The position numbers and the translations under genes were made by a program. From assembly GCF_003863965.1 (NCBI RefSeq), contig NZ_RRCN01000001.1, forward strand, positions 3,120,304-3,184,303: 64,000 bases of DNA, in the 5' to 3' direction. Shown piece by piece: positions 28,890 through 37,644 of the stretch (position 1 is its first letter; every line of letters begins with the position of its first letter). Below the pieces are notes generated by a model, which saw nothing but the letters and a program-made list of their open reading frames with translations, made no database searches and was not told the DNA's origin. The stretch comes from Paenibacillus oralis (GTDB taxonomy: Bacteria > Bacillota > Bacilli > Paenibacillales > Paenibacillaceae).

Positions 28890-29113
28890 AGATGTGGGCC
28901 GATATACTCATGAACTTTGTTTTAGATACAAAGCATATTAGACCAACTCATTGAAAATATAAGAGATGAAGGGTTTGAAATATATCTCTTTGACTGAAGT
29001 AGGGGGATACCCTTAATAATTGGTTGGTTAAGCCATAATATACACGTATAAGATACCTTTGCCTTCTAATTCATGACAAAGGGGTATGAAGTAGAGAGCC
29101 TGCAGGAGAAGAA

Positions 29114-30073
29114 ATGATTTTATACCGTATACCGCATGATGAGGAGTTCTATAAGCAATTTGGGCATGACGTGAAAAAGGCCAAGCAGGTCATTATCGTA
29201 TCCCCATACCTGAGTATGGAGACCATTCGTTATTGGCGTAACTTGTGCTCTGCACGGAATGCAGCCTCCTTTACTGTTATCTTTGATATCAGGGACGAAC
29301 AAGAAGGACCGAGAAACGGAATAACTGGTCAGCCGCAGAAAGAGGTTGAAGAGAGAATTGAATGGAGACAGTATGATAGACTCCATGCTAAGCTCTATTA
29401 TTTCGAGTTTAATGAAGGGTACGCTTTCTATCACGGGTCCGCGAATTTTACAGACCGGGGTCTCGGGGAGTCGTCTGATAGGATAAATTATAACGTAGAG
29501 GTTATGAGCAGGATTACTGTTGACGATAACGTTGAATCAGTTCGTGAAACGATACGTCACTTTTTGGATTACTCTAAGCCCTGCAAACCAATTTATAAGA
29601 AAGGTCAATGGATAAAAGGCAAGGTAACTGAAGAATCCAAGATCATGGAGTTCAAGCAAATTCTGAAACGTATTTACCGAGAAGAAGTCTATTTTCCTGA
29701 GAAGGCGGAAAGCCTAAACGACTTTGAGAAAATGCCTCTCTCCTTCTTTAAAGGGCTATTTGTTTCGAAAAATCACCGGTATTTAAAAATGCACACAACA
29801 ATCAATGACAAAAGTGCGATATTCACGATTTTCCGCCAAGAATTAAAGTGGTTTCTAGGGAACTTTGAAAAACGAAAATGTTTGTCAAGTAACCGGCAAC
29901 TGCTCCTGGTAATTAAGTACGATGGGTTGTGGAACGGTAGATTATCGGCATTTCACATAAGGCCTCTACAATTATTCGAACTTCTTGCGGATTCAAAGCG
30001 AATTCAGAAATTAAGGTTTTCAAAAGAGTCTGTAAATTTTACGATTATTGAACACAGTACAACGTTACTCTGA
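29114..30073 (+). CDS. phospholipase D-like nuclease, restriction-associated
   Basis: A 319-residue protein with one HKD-type motif: RLHAKLYYFEF (His and Lys) followed by YHGSANFTDRGL (Ser/Asn). The N-terminal VIIVSPYLSMETI is the first strand of the PLD fold. Such single-HKD proteins dimerise into nucleases. The C-terminal 150 residues are unassigned. It stands first in a three-gene unit with McrB and McrC-like genes (84 bp before McrB), so it is probably an additional effector nuclease of a type IV-like restriction system. The ATG follows CAGGAGAAGA. Confidence 0.75.
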   Translation: MILYRIPHDEEFYKQFGHDVKKAKQVIIVSPYLSMETIRYWRNLCSARNAASFTVIFDIRDEQEGPRNGITGQPQKEVEERIEWRQYDRLHAKLYYFEFNEGYAFYHGSANFTDRGLGESSDRINYNVEVMSRITVDDNVESVRETIRHFLDYSKPCKPIYKKGQWIKGKVTEESKIMEFKQILKRIYREEVYFPEKAESLNDFEKMPLSFFKGLFVSKNHRYLKMHTTINDKSAIFTIFRQELKWFLGNFEKRKCLSSNRQLLLVIKYDGLWNGRLSAFHIRPLQLFELLADSKRIQKLRFSKESVNFTIIEHSTTLL

Positions 30074-30157
30074 GCAAATCAAATTGGATGCGAAACAAGT
30101 TATTACTTTGCCCGCAGAGCGGGAAATGGGTGTTGTATCGTCAGGAGGGGCTCTAAT

Positions 30158-32677
30158 ATGACAGACGGTAGTCTACAGGAAGTGGTTCATAACGCCAAAC
30201 AAGCATGGGTCTTTCAGTGGAATCCGGAGGACTATGACGTCTTCGCGGATTTCCACTCGGGGAAACAGACGGAATCTTGGAGAGTCAATGCACATTGGGG
30301 GCAGATGCAACCGGGAGATGCGGTACTGTTATGGAAGTCGAGTGGAGGAGAAGGGAACTCCAAAGGAGAGGCTGGCATTTATGCGGTCGGCGTCTTAAAA
30401 CAAGAGCCGTATCAAGCTCCTCCTGAGGATGTCTGTAAATACCGCGTTAACGTAGAATACATAAGTTTGTTATCCGCCCCCATTTTAAAGTCGGGCATGA
30501 CACAAGATCCGCTAAAGCAACTTGCCGCTCGAATCGTTCGGGGATCTAATTTTAAAGTGGAAGACGATGAATGGAAAACTTTAATTACAATGCTGCTCTC
30601 CCAAACTTCACCCGCTTACTGGTTGTTTAATGTATCCGCGGACAAATATCCAGAAGTATGGAGAAACAGCCTTGAGTACGGTGTTGCTGCTGCCCAGTAT
30701 GAGGTCGGGAAGCAGGATAGAGCGTCGGTGAAACGAAATTGTACGTTAATGCAATCGATTCGTTACAATGACTATATTGTTGCTTATTCAGGGAATAAAT
30801 CGATTGTTGCGGTTGGACAGGTTAGCAGAACCTTTTTTGAAGAAACGGCCCCCGAATTTCTGATGAATATCGATGGAGAACCCTGGGGCCAGCGAATCGG
30901 CGTGAATTGGTTTTTGGTAAAAGAGCCGGGGAAGATCATTCAGTCAAACTTTAAGAAGTTTGTAGGGGTCCCGCAAGACAGTGTCATGGGTTCATATGTT
31001 TGCTTCCAAATGGACGCCGAAGGGTTCTATAATGTTTGGAATTTTCTGAATGAGGAGATTCCAGAAAACGCTAAAGGAGGGAAGGCGAAGCGAATGTTTC
31101 AGCCATTTATCGAAAACATGCGATCAAAAGGTTTTGCGTTTGGTGATGAGTTGATCAATACCTATATTACTTCGCTTCGGTCTAAGCCTTTTGTGCTGCT
31201 CTCGGGTATTTCCGGAACAGGTAAGACAAAGCTTGCTCAGCTGTTTGCGCAATATATGAGTCCTCCTGAGTTCGTAGAAATAGAAACATCGCCAAATGAT
31301 AATCAGAGTTATGATAATCGGGTTCAGGAATCATATCATAAATTCAATCGAATCACGATTAAGAAGCAATATGAAGACTTGTTGGATTTACCTTTGCCAG
31401 GGCAATCCGTCGAAGTTAATGTATTTGTCGATGAAGTTCAAGAGGTTTGCAAGGTTTACCGGAATCGAAACAGCGGACATGGGGCAGTACAATTATTTTT
31501 GCGGGGCGCGGTAGCGAAAACGTTAAAGGAGCGTTACCCGATAGGGGAGTGGATCCGCATCAGTTTTGAAGCTGATGAGCATGGAGACATTATCCGCTTG
31601 GGTAAGCCGGCAGCACATGGGCAGCATTGTTTAGAAAAAAAGAGGCATGCCTTTCTTTCTGTCCGACCGGACTGGGTCGACAACAAGAGCTTGCTCGGAT
31701 ATTACAACCCCATCACCGAAGAGTACCAGGCAACCGAACTGCTCTTCCTATTGCTAAAGGCGAGGAAAGATCGAGAGAAGCCATACTTCGTTATTTTTGA
31801 CGAGATGAATCTCGCCAAAGTTGAATACTATTTTTCGGATTTTCTTAGTTGCCTCGAGAGCAGGCGGGTATCGGGCAAAACCATACGAAGCGAGCATCTC
31901 CGTTTACATGATCAGCCGCCGATTCCGATCGAAGATGAAAACGGAGTGGAATACGAAATTCCTCCAACATTGGAGATTCCGGAGAATGTGTATTTTACCG
32001 GGACAGTAAATATCGACGAAACTACATACATGTTCAGTCCAAAGGTACTCGATCGAGCCAATGTGATTGAAATTAACGAAATCGACTTAGAGGGATATCG
32101 AGCAACTTTTGACGTTATAGATCAGAACGAGAGGTACGCTGATTCGGAAGTAATCAACACATTTACGGATAAGGGCCGCTATCATGAGCGTTTGATCAAA
32201 AAATCCTGGGAGTGGACTCCAGACCTTGAGAAAGCTTTTCAATCTATCACAAAACTCCACCGTATTTTGCAGTCTCATCGGCTTCCGTTCGGATACCGCG
32301 TCGTCGATGAAATATTATTTTTTTTGGCGAATGCGGCAGAGCTTGGGTGCATGGAAATGATGGACGCTTTGGATCTGCAGATTATGCAACGAATTTTGCC
32401 GAAACTACATGGAAACCGGGCTAGATTGCAACAACCTCTTATGGATTTACTTGTTTATTTTTGTGGAATTGATAATGGTAGAACAGGTCAGAAAACTGCC
32501 TTATCGGATGCAGACCGCGGGTTTCTCCATGCGTTTTCGGAAGGAAAGGACACGAAGGCACATGAAGCGAACTCGCAATTTAAGACAGACGGGATTAGCT
32601 TTCACCGCTCCGCAAAAAAACTGTATGCCATGATCGTACGATTGGAGCAATATGGCTTCGTTAGTTTCATTGAATAG
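30158..32677 (+). CDS. mcrB: McrB-like AAA+ GTPase with two EVE domains
   Basis: An 839-residue motor subunit of a modified-DNA restriction system. Two N-terminal EVE/PUA-like modules read modified bases: WVFQWNPEDYDVFADF..MQPGDAVLLWKS (about 10-90) and YWLFNVSADKYPEVW..IRYNDYIVAYSG (about 150-300). The McrB-type AAA+ domain has Walker A GISGTGKTKL (about 349-358), Walker B YFVIFDEMNLAKVEYY (about 543-558) and the McrB signature TGTVNIDETTYMFSPKVLDRA (split: TGTVNIDETT at about 612). EVE domains bind methylated or hydroxymethylated cytosines in related enzymes. The ATG follows AGGAGGGG. The next gene starts 8 bp after the stop. Confidence 0.9.
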   Translation: MTDGSLQEVVHNAKQAWVFQWNPEDYDVFADFHSGKQTESWRVNAHWGQMQPGDAVLLWKSSGGEGNSKGEAGIYAVGVLKQEPYQAPPEDVCKYRVNVEYISLLSAPILKSGMTQDPLKQLAARIVRGSNFKVEDDEWKTLITMLLSQTSPAYWLFNVSADKYPEVWRNSLEYGVAAAQYEVGKQDRASVKRNCTLMQSIRYNDYIVAYSGNKSIVAVGQVSRTFFEETAPEFLMNIDGEPWGQRIGVNWFLVKEPGKIIQSNFKKFVGVPQDSVMGSYVCFQMDAEGFYNVWNFLNEEIPENAKGGKAKRMFQPFIENMRSKGFAFGDELINTYITSLRSKPFVLLSGISGTGKTKLAQLFAQYMSPPEFVEIETSPNDNQSYDNRVQESYHKFNRITIKKQYEDLLDLPLPGQSVEVNVFVDEVQEVCKVYRNRNSGHGAVQLFLRGAVAKTLKERYPIGEWIRISFEADEHGDIIRLGKPAAHGQHCLEKKRHAFLSVRPDWVDNKSLLGYYNPITEEYQATELLFLLLKARKDREKPYFVIFDEMNLAKVEYYFSDFLSCLESRRVSGKTIRSEHLRLHDQPPIPIEDENGVEYEIPPTLEIPENVYFTGTVNIDETTYMFSPKVLDRANVIEINEIDLEGYRATFDVIDQNERYADSEVINTFTDKGRYHERLIKKSWEWTPDLEKAFQSITKLHRILQSHRLPFGYRVVDEILFFLANAAELGCMEMMDALDLQIMQRILPKLHGNRARLQQPLMDLLVYFCGIDNGRTGQKTALSDADRGFLHAFSEGKDTKAHEANSQFKTDGISFHRSAKKLYAMIVRLEQYGFVSFIE

Positions 32678-32685
32678 GGTCCGCC

Positions 32686-34269
32686 ATGGAAGTGATGAAG
32701 TATAATGATATTGTTGATGGAACAGTCGTAGAAACATGTACCGGCTATATCATTGTGTTTGATGATACCGAGAAGGCAAGAAAGGCAAGGGAGCAGCATC
32801 CATCTTTATTCACGTGCAGGGATGGGGAATGGATTGGCATTTTCAATGCGGGTAATTCGGTTGGTACCGTGGTGTTCATGGGTAAACAATTAACCGTAAG
32901 ATGTAAATCTAAACTGACCGAGAGCGAATTCGACTGTATGGTTACGGATATTGTGGAGAAAATGGCGCTCTTGCCTTTCGACTTTAATACTAACTCCGTT
33001 GTTACTGTAGAAAGTACTGATATCCAGTCGAGTGAAATCTTATATCATGCCTTTCTTGTGGTACGTTATTGGCTAAAACAACCTGAACTGCGGCTGATGG
33101 GCGCGATCGAAGCCATCAAGCGCGACCCGTTGCGTAAGGAGTCGCTTGCGGTGCGAACCCAGGATGTTTGGCAACTCAGTAAGGTTTCCACAACCATCCT
33201 GACTAGTCTCATAACAAATATCGGTACAGCGGTTCGTCTGCCGGAGTATCATAAGCTTCAACAAACGGGTCTTGGTCGTCATCTTTTGGACGCAAAGAAT
33301 GATATGATGTTTCCTGTGAAGGTTCAAGACACTGTTATTCTCAGAACGCTTGACACTACAGAAAATCGTTTTGTCCGTTATGTCCTGGAAATGTGTCAGG
33401 AGGTTTTGTATCGTTTCATTAAGGCATTGAATAGTAAAGGGAATGTTCTAAATAAACAGCAATTGATCGGTGAAGCTAATGAAATGATTCAACAGCTAGA
33501 GCAACAGCTTCACAGCGAGTTCATTCAGGAAATTGGGGTCATGAGCGCACTTCCGTTCCAATCCATTGCGCTTCAACGCCGTTCCGGTTATAAGGAAGTA
33601 TTGGATTTGTATCGGGCTCTTATCGGCGCGTTCTATCAACCGCTGGATAATCGCAGCTTGCATCAGGCGATCGAACAAAAGGATATCGCAAAGTTGTATG
33701 AAGTATGGACGTATTTCAAAACTCTTCAGGCGATAGAAGATGAGTTTGCATTAAAGCCTAAACAGGCCTGGGTTACTCAAACGGATCCGTTCCGGCATAC
33801 CCTTGGAAATGGAATTTCTACAGTGTATGAGTTGGATGGCAAACCGTTAATTGTTGCCTATAATCGTTCTTTTTCCGGAAATAAACAAATTCAGTCTTAT
33901 TCGTTACCGTACAGGCCGGATATCGTTATTGAGTTTTGTGGGGATCTGTATGTCTTCGATGCAAAATTCAAGCTTCGATTTTTATCTTCTGTGATGGAAG
34001 ACGCCGAGCAATATGAGATTGAAGATTTGGGTGTAAAAGACGCTTTTACATTTAAAAAAGAAGACATTCATAAAATGCATGCTTATAAGGATGGAATCCA
34101 GTCAGTACGGCTTGCTTGTATTCTATATCCAGGGACTAACTCTGATGAATTATGCTTTTATGAGCAGGGAGATGCTCGAACGGGAGTCGGTGCTATTCCT
34201 CTTCGACCAAATAGTAGTTTGGTCGATTTTAAAGACTTCCTCCGGCGCATTTTGCGAATTAAGTCCTGA
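32686..34269 (+). CDS. mcrC: McrC-like nuclease subunit (DUF2357 / PD-(D/E)xK)
   Basis: A 527-residue partner of the McrB-like protein. The N-terminal and middle part is the DUF2357-type adapter (LRTLDTTENRFVRYVLEM at about 218). The C-terminal nuclease has YRPDIVIEF..LYVFDAKFKLRF (Asp, Asp and Lys of PD-(D/E)xK, about 410-430) and a later KMHAYKDGI. It cuts DNA when driven by McrB translocation. The short 8-bp intergenic distance implies cotranscription and coupling. The gene symbol is by role; sequence is closer to DUF2357 nucleases than to E. coli McrC. Confidence 0.83.
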   Translation: MEVMKYNDIVDGTVVETCTGYIIVFDDTEKARKAREQHPSLFTCRDGEWIGIFNAGNSVGTVVFMGKQLTVRCKSKLTESEFDCMVTDIVEKMALLPFDFNTNSVVTVESTDIQSSEILYHAFLVVRYWLKQPELRLMGAIEAIKRDPLRKESLAVRTQDVWQLSKVSTTILTSLITNIGTAVRLPEYHKLQQTGLGRHLLDAKNDMMFPVKVQDTVILRTLDTTENRFVRYVLEMCQEVLYRFIKALNSKGNVLNKQQLIGEANEMIQQLEQQLHSEFIQEIGVMSALPFQSIALQRRSGYKEVLDLYRALIGAFYQPLDNRSLHQAIEQKDIAKLYEVWTYFKTLQAIEDEFALKPKQAWVTQTDPFRHTLGNGISTVYELDGKPLIVAYNRSFSGNKQIQSYSLPYRPDIVIEFCGDLYVFDAKFKLRFLSSVMEDAEQYEIEDLGVKDAFTFKKEDIHKMHAYKDGIQSVRLACILYPGTNSDELCFYEQGDARTGVGAIPLRPNSSLVDFKDFLRRILRIKS

Positions 34270-34333
34270 ATATATTAAGTGCGTATCTGCTATGACAGTA
34301 AAAAATATTCCGCAGCTCTTGTTCAAACGAAGA

Positions 34334-34369
34334 AAAGCTCTCTTTCCCGACGAAAGAGAGCTTTCTTTT
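34334..34369. terminator. bidirectional intrinsic terminator
   Basis: A perfect 13-bp stem AAAGCTCTCTTTC / GAAAGAGAGCTTT (34334-34346 with 34352-34364) with T-rich tail, between convergent genes. Confidence 0.9.
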
Positions 34370-35485
34370 TCACCAATCCACCTGCTTGTAATCCTTTAAA
34401 AATACCCCGGTCCAAGGGCGCTCGGCATCTTTGCCCTCATAAACCGGATCGCAGATTCTGGCTGCGGCATCCTCAAAGTCCAGAGGCAGTTCGATCGCCT
34501 TGCGGGCCTTTGCCTGTTCCGGGAACTGGTTCGATACCCATCCGGGATCTACGCTCGTAATGAAGATGCGCTCCTTTTTATATTCCTTGGACATGGTTAG
34601 AGTCATCATATTCAGCGAGGCTTTTGCCATGTTGGTGTGAACGTGGTAGCCTCCTTTTCTTTTCATTTGAAAACGGCCTTCCGCCGCGGATACATTTACG
34701 ATAAATCGGTTTGGATTCGGACTTCGCGTCATGGCATCTTTCAATTTGGTATTGATTAAAAAGGGCGCGGTCACGTTGATCAATTGAACTTCAAGCATCT
34801 CAACCACGGAAATTTGTTGGGACTCCGCCGTCCATGAATTTTGCAGCTGTGAAGAGGAAGCCGGCAAGCTTCGTTCCGGATTCAGCAACTGCAGATATGG
34901 AGAATCCGCCGTTTCGCTGTTTATCGGATTGGCGATGCGGGGAAGGGCGGCTCCACCGGCAAGTTGCGGAGACCCTTGTCCGCCAAAAAGCTGCTTTTGG
35001 AGTTCCGCTTCTTTTAGCATCAACCCATCGTGTTCCTCGGGGGACATTCTCACCGTCTGCGCAGCATTATTGATAATAATGTCGATGTAAGGGAATTCCT
35101 TGTTGATGTAGTGAGCGAACATTTCGACTCTTTCGATTTGGCGAAAATCCAACCCGTAAATATGAATACGATCCTTCCAAGTGTCAAAGTCGGGCTCCTT
35201 GATATAACGCTGCAGCGCATCATATGGAAACCGAGTCGTTAAAATAACCCGTGCACCATCGCGGAGCAGACGCAGCGCCGTATGATAGCCGATTTTTGTC
35301 CGGCCGCCCGTCACCAGAGCGATGTAGTTGTCCAGATGATGCCTGGCTGTCCGTTTCATTTCATTGTATTCGCCGCAGGCCCGGCATAGCTTGGTATAGT
35401 GGTCGTGTACGACCGGATTCGGTTCTTTGCATATATAGCATCTAAATTTTCGGCCGTTTTCGGTTGCTGTTCCCGGGTTCTTCAT
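34370..35485 (-). CDS. SDR-family oxidoreductase with N-terminal zinc-ribbon
   Basis: A 371-residue protein. The first 45 residues hold CYICKEP..LCRACGEYN, a four-cysteine zinc-binding knuckle. The Rossmann fold follows, with LVTGGRTKIGYHTA (coenzyme loop), DIIINNAAQ and VNVSAAEG. The usual YxxxK reads YHVHTNMAK here, so Tyr spacing is changed. A long low-complexity insert (about 160-225) interrupts the fold. Reaction unknown. The length and zinc knuckle set it apart from ordinary SDRs, but I remember similar proteins in other bacteria. Confidence 0.8.
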   Translation of the reverse strand: MKNPGTATENGRKFRCYICKEPNPVVHDHYTKLCRACGEYNEMKRTARHHLDNYIALVTGGRTKIGYHTALRLLRDGARVILTTRFPYDALQRYIKEPDFDTWKDRIHIYGLDFRQIERVEMFAHYINKEFPYIDIIINNAAQTVRMSPEEHDGLMLKEAELQKQLFGGQGSPQLAGGAALPRIANPINSETADSPYLQLLNPERSLPASSSQLQNSWTAESQQISVVEMLEVQLINVTAPFLINTKLKDAMTRSPNPNRFIVNVSAAEGRFQMKRKGGYHVHTNMAKASLNMMTLTMSKEYKKERIFITSVDPGWVSNQFPEQAKARKAIELPLDFEDAAARICDPVYEGKDAERPWTGVFLKDYKQVDW

Positions 35486-35505
35486 CTTACCACCTTGAGA
35501 AATGA

Positions 35506-35534
35506 TTTACATCCATCATAACATATGATAAAAT
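35506..35534 (+). promoter_or_regulatory. sigma-A promoter of the twin tRNA-like RNA gene
   Basis: TTTACA (35506-35511), 17-bp spacer and TAAAAT (35529-35534). The expected start, 7 bp downstream, is A35541, the first base of the first acceptor-like stem. Confidence 0.75.
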
Positions 35535-35540
35535 TTTCTC

Positions 35541-35673
35541 ACACAGTAGCTTAATTAAGGCGCCTGCCTCTCAAGCAGGAGATGAAGGTCTCAATCCTTC
35601 CTGTGTAGGGTGATAGTTTAACGAGAACACCTTCCCGCTAAGAAGGAGATGGAGGTTCACTCCTCCTCACCCG
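35541..35673 (+). ncRNA. twin tRNA-like RNA (two abutting compact cloverleaves)
   Basis: Cloverleaf 1 (35541-35607): acceptor ACACAG/CTGTGT, UA, D arm 35549-35561 (4 bp, loop AATTA), anticodon stem CCTGC/GCAGG with loop CTCTCAA (anticodon position CTC), 4-nt variable AGAT, T arm GAAGG/CCTTC with loop TCTCAAT. Cloverleaf 2 (35608-35673): acceptor GGGTGA/TCACCC, UA, D arm 35616-35628 (loop AACGA), stem CCTTC/GAAGG with loop CCGCTAA (GCT), AGAT, T arm GGAGG/CCTCC with loop TTCACT. Both have 6-bp acceptors and lack D-loop GG, canonical T loop and encoded CCA. A promoter and terminator frame them exactly. Translation use is doubtful; role unknown. Confidence 0.72.
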
Positions 35674-35692
35674 TCAACTAGTTGAATTGGAG

Positions 35693-35731
35693 AAGCCCTT
35701 CATTCGTTTTTTGCGAGTGAAGGGCTTTTTA
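35693..35731 (+). terminator. intrinsic terminator of the tRNA-like RNA gene
   Basis: A 14-bp stem (one G-U), AAGCCCTTCATTCG at 35693-35706 with 35714-35727, then TTTTT. It lies 20 bp after the second cloverleaf and 22 bp before the convergent gene. Confidence 0.9.
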
Positions 35732-35752
35732 GTGTCATGATCTGTCTCTAAC

Positions 35753-36331
35753 TCAACTATCATGCAGCCATTTCTCGGTAACTCTACCGTTGACCCATTT
35801 GATTTCTTGTTCAAAGGTAATGACTTTTCCGTTTTTCCCGACAATGACCCAAGCGTAGCTATCGCTTTCTTTCAAGTAGCATTTATATTTCATTCCTGAA
35901 ATTATTGTATTTTCTTGGTTCGCTCCGTTTTTTACTAGGATGCTTTCATCATGTTTGTCGATCCATAAGTTATCCAATTTTGCAAATAGGCCCGGCTCAA
36001 GCTTGTCTAAAAATTCTTTCGCGCTTGCTTTAGCAGCTTCCTTCGTCGGAAGTTCTCCTTCCGCCAAAGTTTTATCCATCCAAGTAAATCCCAGGAGTTT
36101 ATTGCTGCTTTTTTTTATAACAAACGAAAAATATTCGCCTCCCGGACCATGGTTTTCGCCGGATGCTTTTTCATAGCGGAACCACCAGACGTCTTCAGCG
36201 TTTTGCTTTTGGCTTTGTACCGTTTTCAGGACATATCCATCCGGAATCGTTAGTAGCTGCAGGACCTTTTTCAATGATTCGCTGTAGTCCTCTTCTTTTA
36301 CGGAAATGTTTGTTTGAAAGACATGATTCAT
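35753..36331 (-). CDS. hypothetical protein, YcdB/YcdC-like fold possible
   Basis: A 192-residue protein of unknown function. It has no signal peptide in the chosen form. Features are alternating beta strands with VWWFRYEK, EYFSFVIKKSSNKLLGFTWMD and, near the end, YAWVIVGKNGKVITFEQEIKWVNGRVTEKWLHD, which recall YcdB/YcdC (PepSY-like) domains. The ATG at 36331 is chosen because GAGGTGACC stands just before it; a longer frame to 36403 lacks such a site. It is last in a minus-strand unit behind an MFS transporter. Confidence 0.6.
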   Translation of the reverse strand: MNHVFQTNISVKEEDYSESLKKVLQLLTIPDGYVLKTVQSQKQNAEDVWWFRYEKASGENHGPGGEYFSFVIKKSSNKLLGFTWMDKTLAEGELPTKEAAKASAKEFLDKLEPGLFAKLDNLWIDKHDESILVKNGANQENTIISGMKYKCYLKESDSYAWVIVGKNGKVITFEQEIKWVNGRVTEKWLHDS

Positions 36332-36386
36332 GTTGGTCACCTCATGCGAAATTCTTGGTTTGCTCTTTTCCTTGCTTGGCCTTGTA

Positions 36387-37592
36387 TCACTTTGAATTAC
36401 CATTTGCTTTAACCGGAAACGAAGCCAGCAATCCGATGCCTATGATGAATGCCAATACCTCAAAAGTCAGGGTATAACTTCCGAATTTCATCAGGTTCAA
36501 TGCGGCGATCGGCCCAAGAGTAGCGCCAATAAACAGTATAAAAGTGTATAGAGTAACACCGATCGCTCTTGCCTCACCTGCTATACTTCCGATTAACGTG
36601 ATTAAGGTAGGTACGGAAATCGCTATACCCGTAACAAAAACGATGCTCATACCAATCAGAATCGGGAGATTGGAGCTGATTCCAATGATGACGAGACCCG
36701 CTGTCGCTAAGAGCAGCCCGCCTTGTAAAACACGTTTGGCGCCAAATTTACCGGCTAACCGCCCGGCAAACGGAGATGCTAACATCCCGACAATTCCGAC
36801 GGCCCGCACCAATAGAATTTGGTTGCTGCTTAAGGCAAAGGGAGTTTGGCTTAAATAATTTCCCAGCGTGCTGTACATTCCGACAAAAGAAAAAAGAAGC
36901 GTGATCGTTACGAGGTAGCAAAACAACAGCGATGTATTCGAAAATACAGCCCGGATCTGTCGGAATGTACTCCCCATGCTTACTTGATTCTTTTTGACTT
37001 CTCCTCTTGGAACCAAGCCACCGAACAAAATAGCCGACAGCAAATAGATTCCCCCCAGAATATAAAAAACATAGGACCAGCCAAGATTTATGCTGATCAT
37101 ACTGCTGAAAACCTGGCCGATAATGCCTGCCATCAAGAAGCCTGTACTGACAAAACCAATGGTTGTCACTCTTTTTTCAATCGGATACAGTTCCACGATA
37201 TAAGCAAGGACAACGGGACCAAACGATGCGGCGGCAAAGCCTTGAACGGCTCGGAGCAGGATCAGCCCCGGCAGGCTGTGGACAAGTCCAAGCAAAGGAG
37301 ATAACAGGCATAAAGCGACCAAACCGTAAAGCATCGTTTGTCTTCTTCCGTACTTTTCCGATAATGTCCCAAAGAAAAGAAAACCAACGGCGTAGGTGAA
37401 CGAGAAAGAGCTGCTTACCCAGGATGATTGCGACGGCGCTACATGAAACGCATCCGCAAAGATAGAGACCAAAGGAATCGTGATGTAAAGGCTCGATACA
37501 ACCGCCAAACCGCACCAAGTCAGTATGGCAGTTACTAAAGAGTAGTTGTGTTGATCTGGTTTTGCATTCATTCTTTCAACAAGCTGTGCCAA
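36387..37592 (-). CDS. MFS transporter
   Basis: A 401-residue inner-membrane protein with 12 predicted helices. The loop 2-3 signature GTLSEKYGRRQTM and RAVQGFAAASFGPV in helix 4 with LYPIEKR after it identify a drug:H+ antiporter-like (DHA1/Bcr-type) MFS protein. It probably exports a small toxic compound. It lies between a tautomerase gene upstream and a hypothetical gene downstream, all downstream of a MerR-type promoter at 37935-37962. Confidence 0.9.
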   Translation of the reverse strand: MAQLVERMNAKPDQHNYSLVTAILTWCGLAVVSSLYITIPLVSIFADAFHVAPSQSSWVSSSFSFTYAVGFLFFGTLSEKYGRRQTMLYGLVALCLLSPLLGLVHSLPGLILLRAVQGFAAASFGPVVLAYIVELYPIEKRVTTIGFVSTGFLMAGIIGQVFSSMISINLGWSYVFYILGGIYLLSAILFGGLVPRGEVKKNQVSMGSTFRQIRAVFSNTSLLFCYLVTITLLFSFVGMYSTLGNYLSQTPFALSSNQILLVRAVGIVGMLASPFAGRLAGKFGAKRVLQGGLLLATAGLVIIGISSNLPILIGMSIVFVTGIAISVPTLITLIGSIAGEARAIGVTLYTFILFIGATLGPIAALNLMKFGSYTLTFEVLAFIIGIGLLASFPVKANGNSK

Positions 37593-37644
37593 TTAAAGCC
37601 CCTCCTTAAATTGCAAAGACCACCCGCCGGAATAATCCTCCAGG

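Larger units (their letters stand above)
28541..28905 (+). repeat. defence-locus upstream block, copy A (with insertion)
   Basis: CTTTCTTTATTGAG near 28550 and the stretch 28812-28905 match 41690-41735 and 41812-41905 upstream of the SEFIR gene, including ACCTACTCGGCTATTAG against ACCTATTCGGCTACTAG. Copy A is longer by about 150 bp because of the element at 28642-28790. The block carries the promoter of the PLD-McrBC operon. Confidence 0.7.

Noticed and set aside
35541..35673. tRNA genes on the minus strand (anticodon loop TTGAGAG)
   Set aside because: On the minus strand no UA after the acceptor and no A58 in the T loop; promoter and terminator point to the plus strand.
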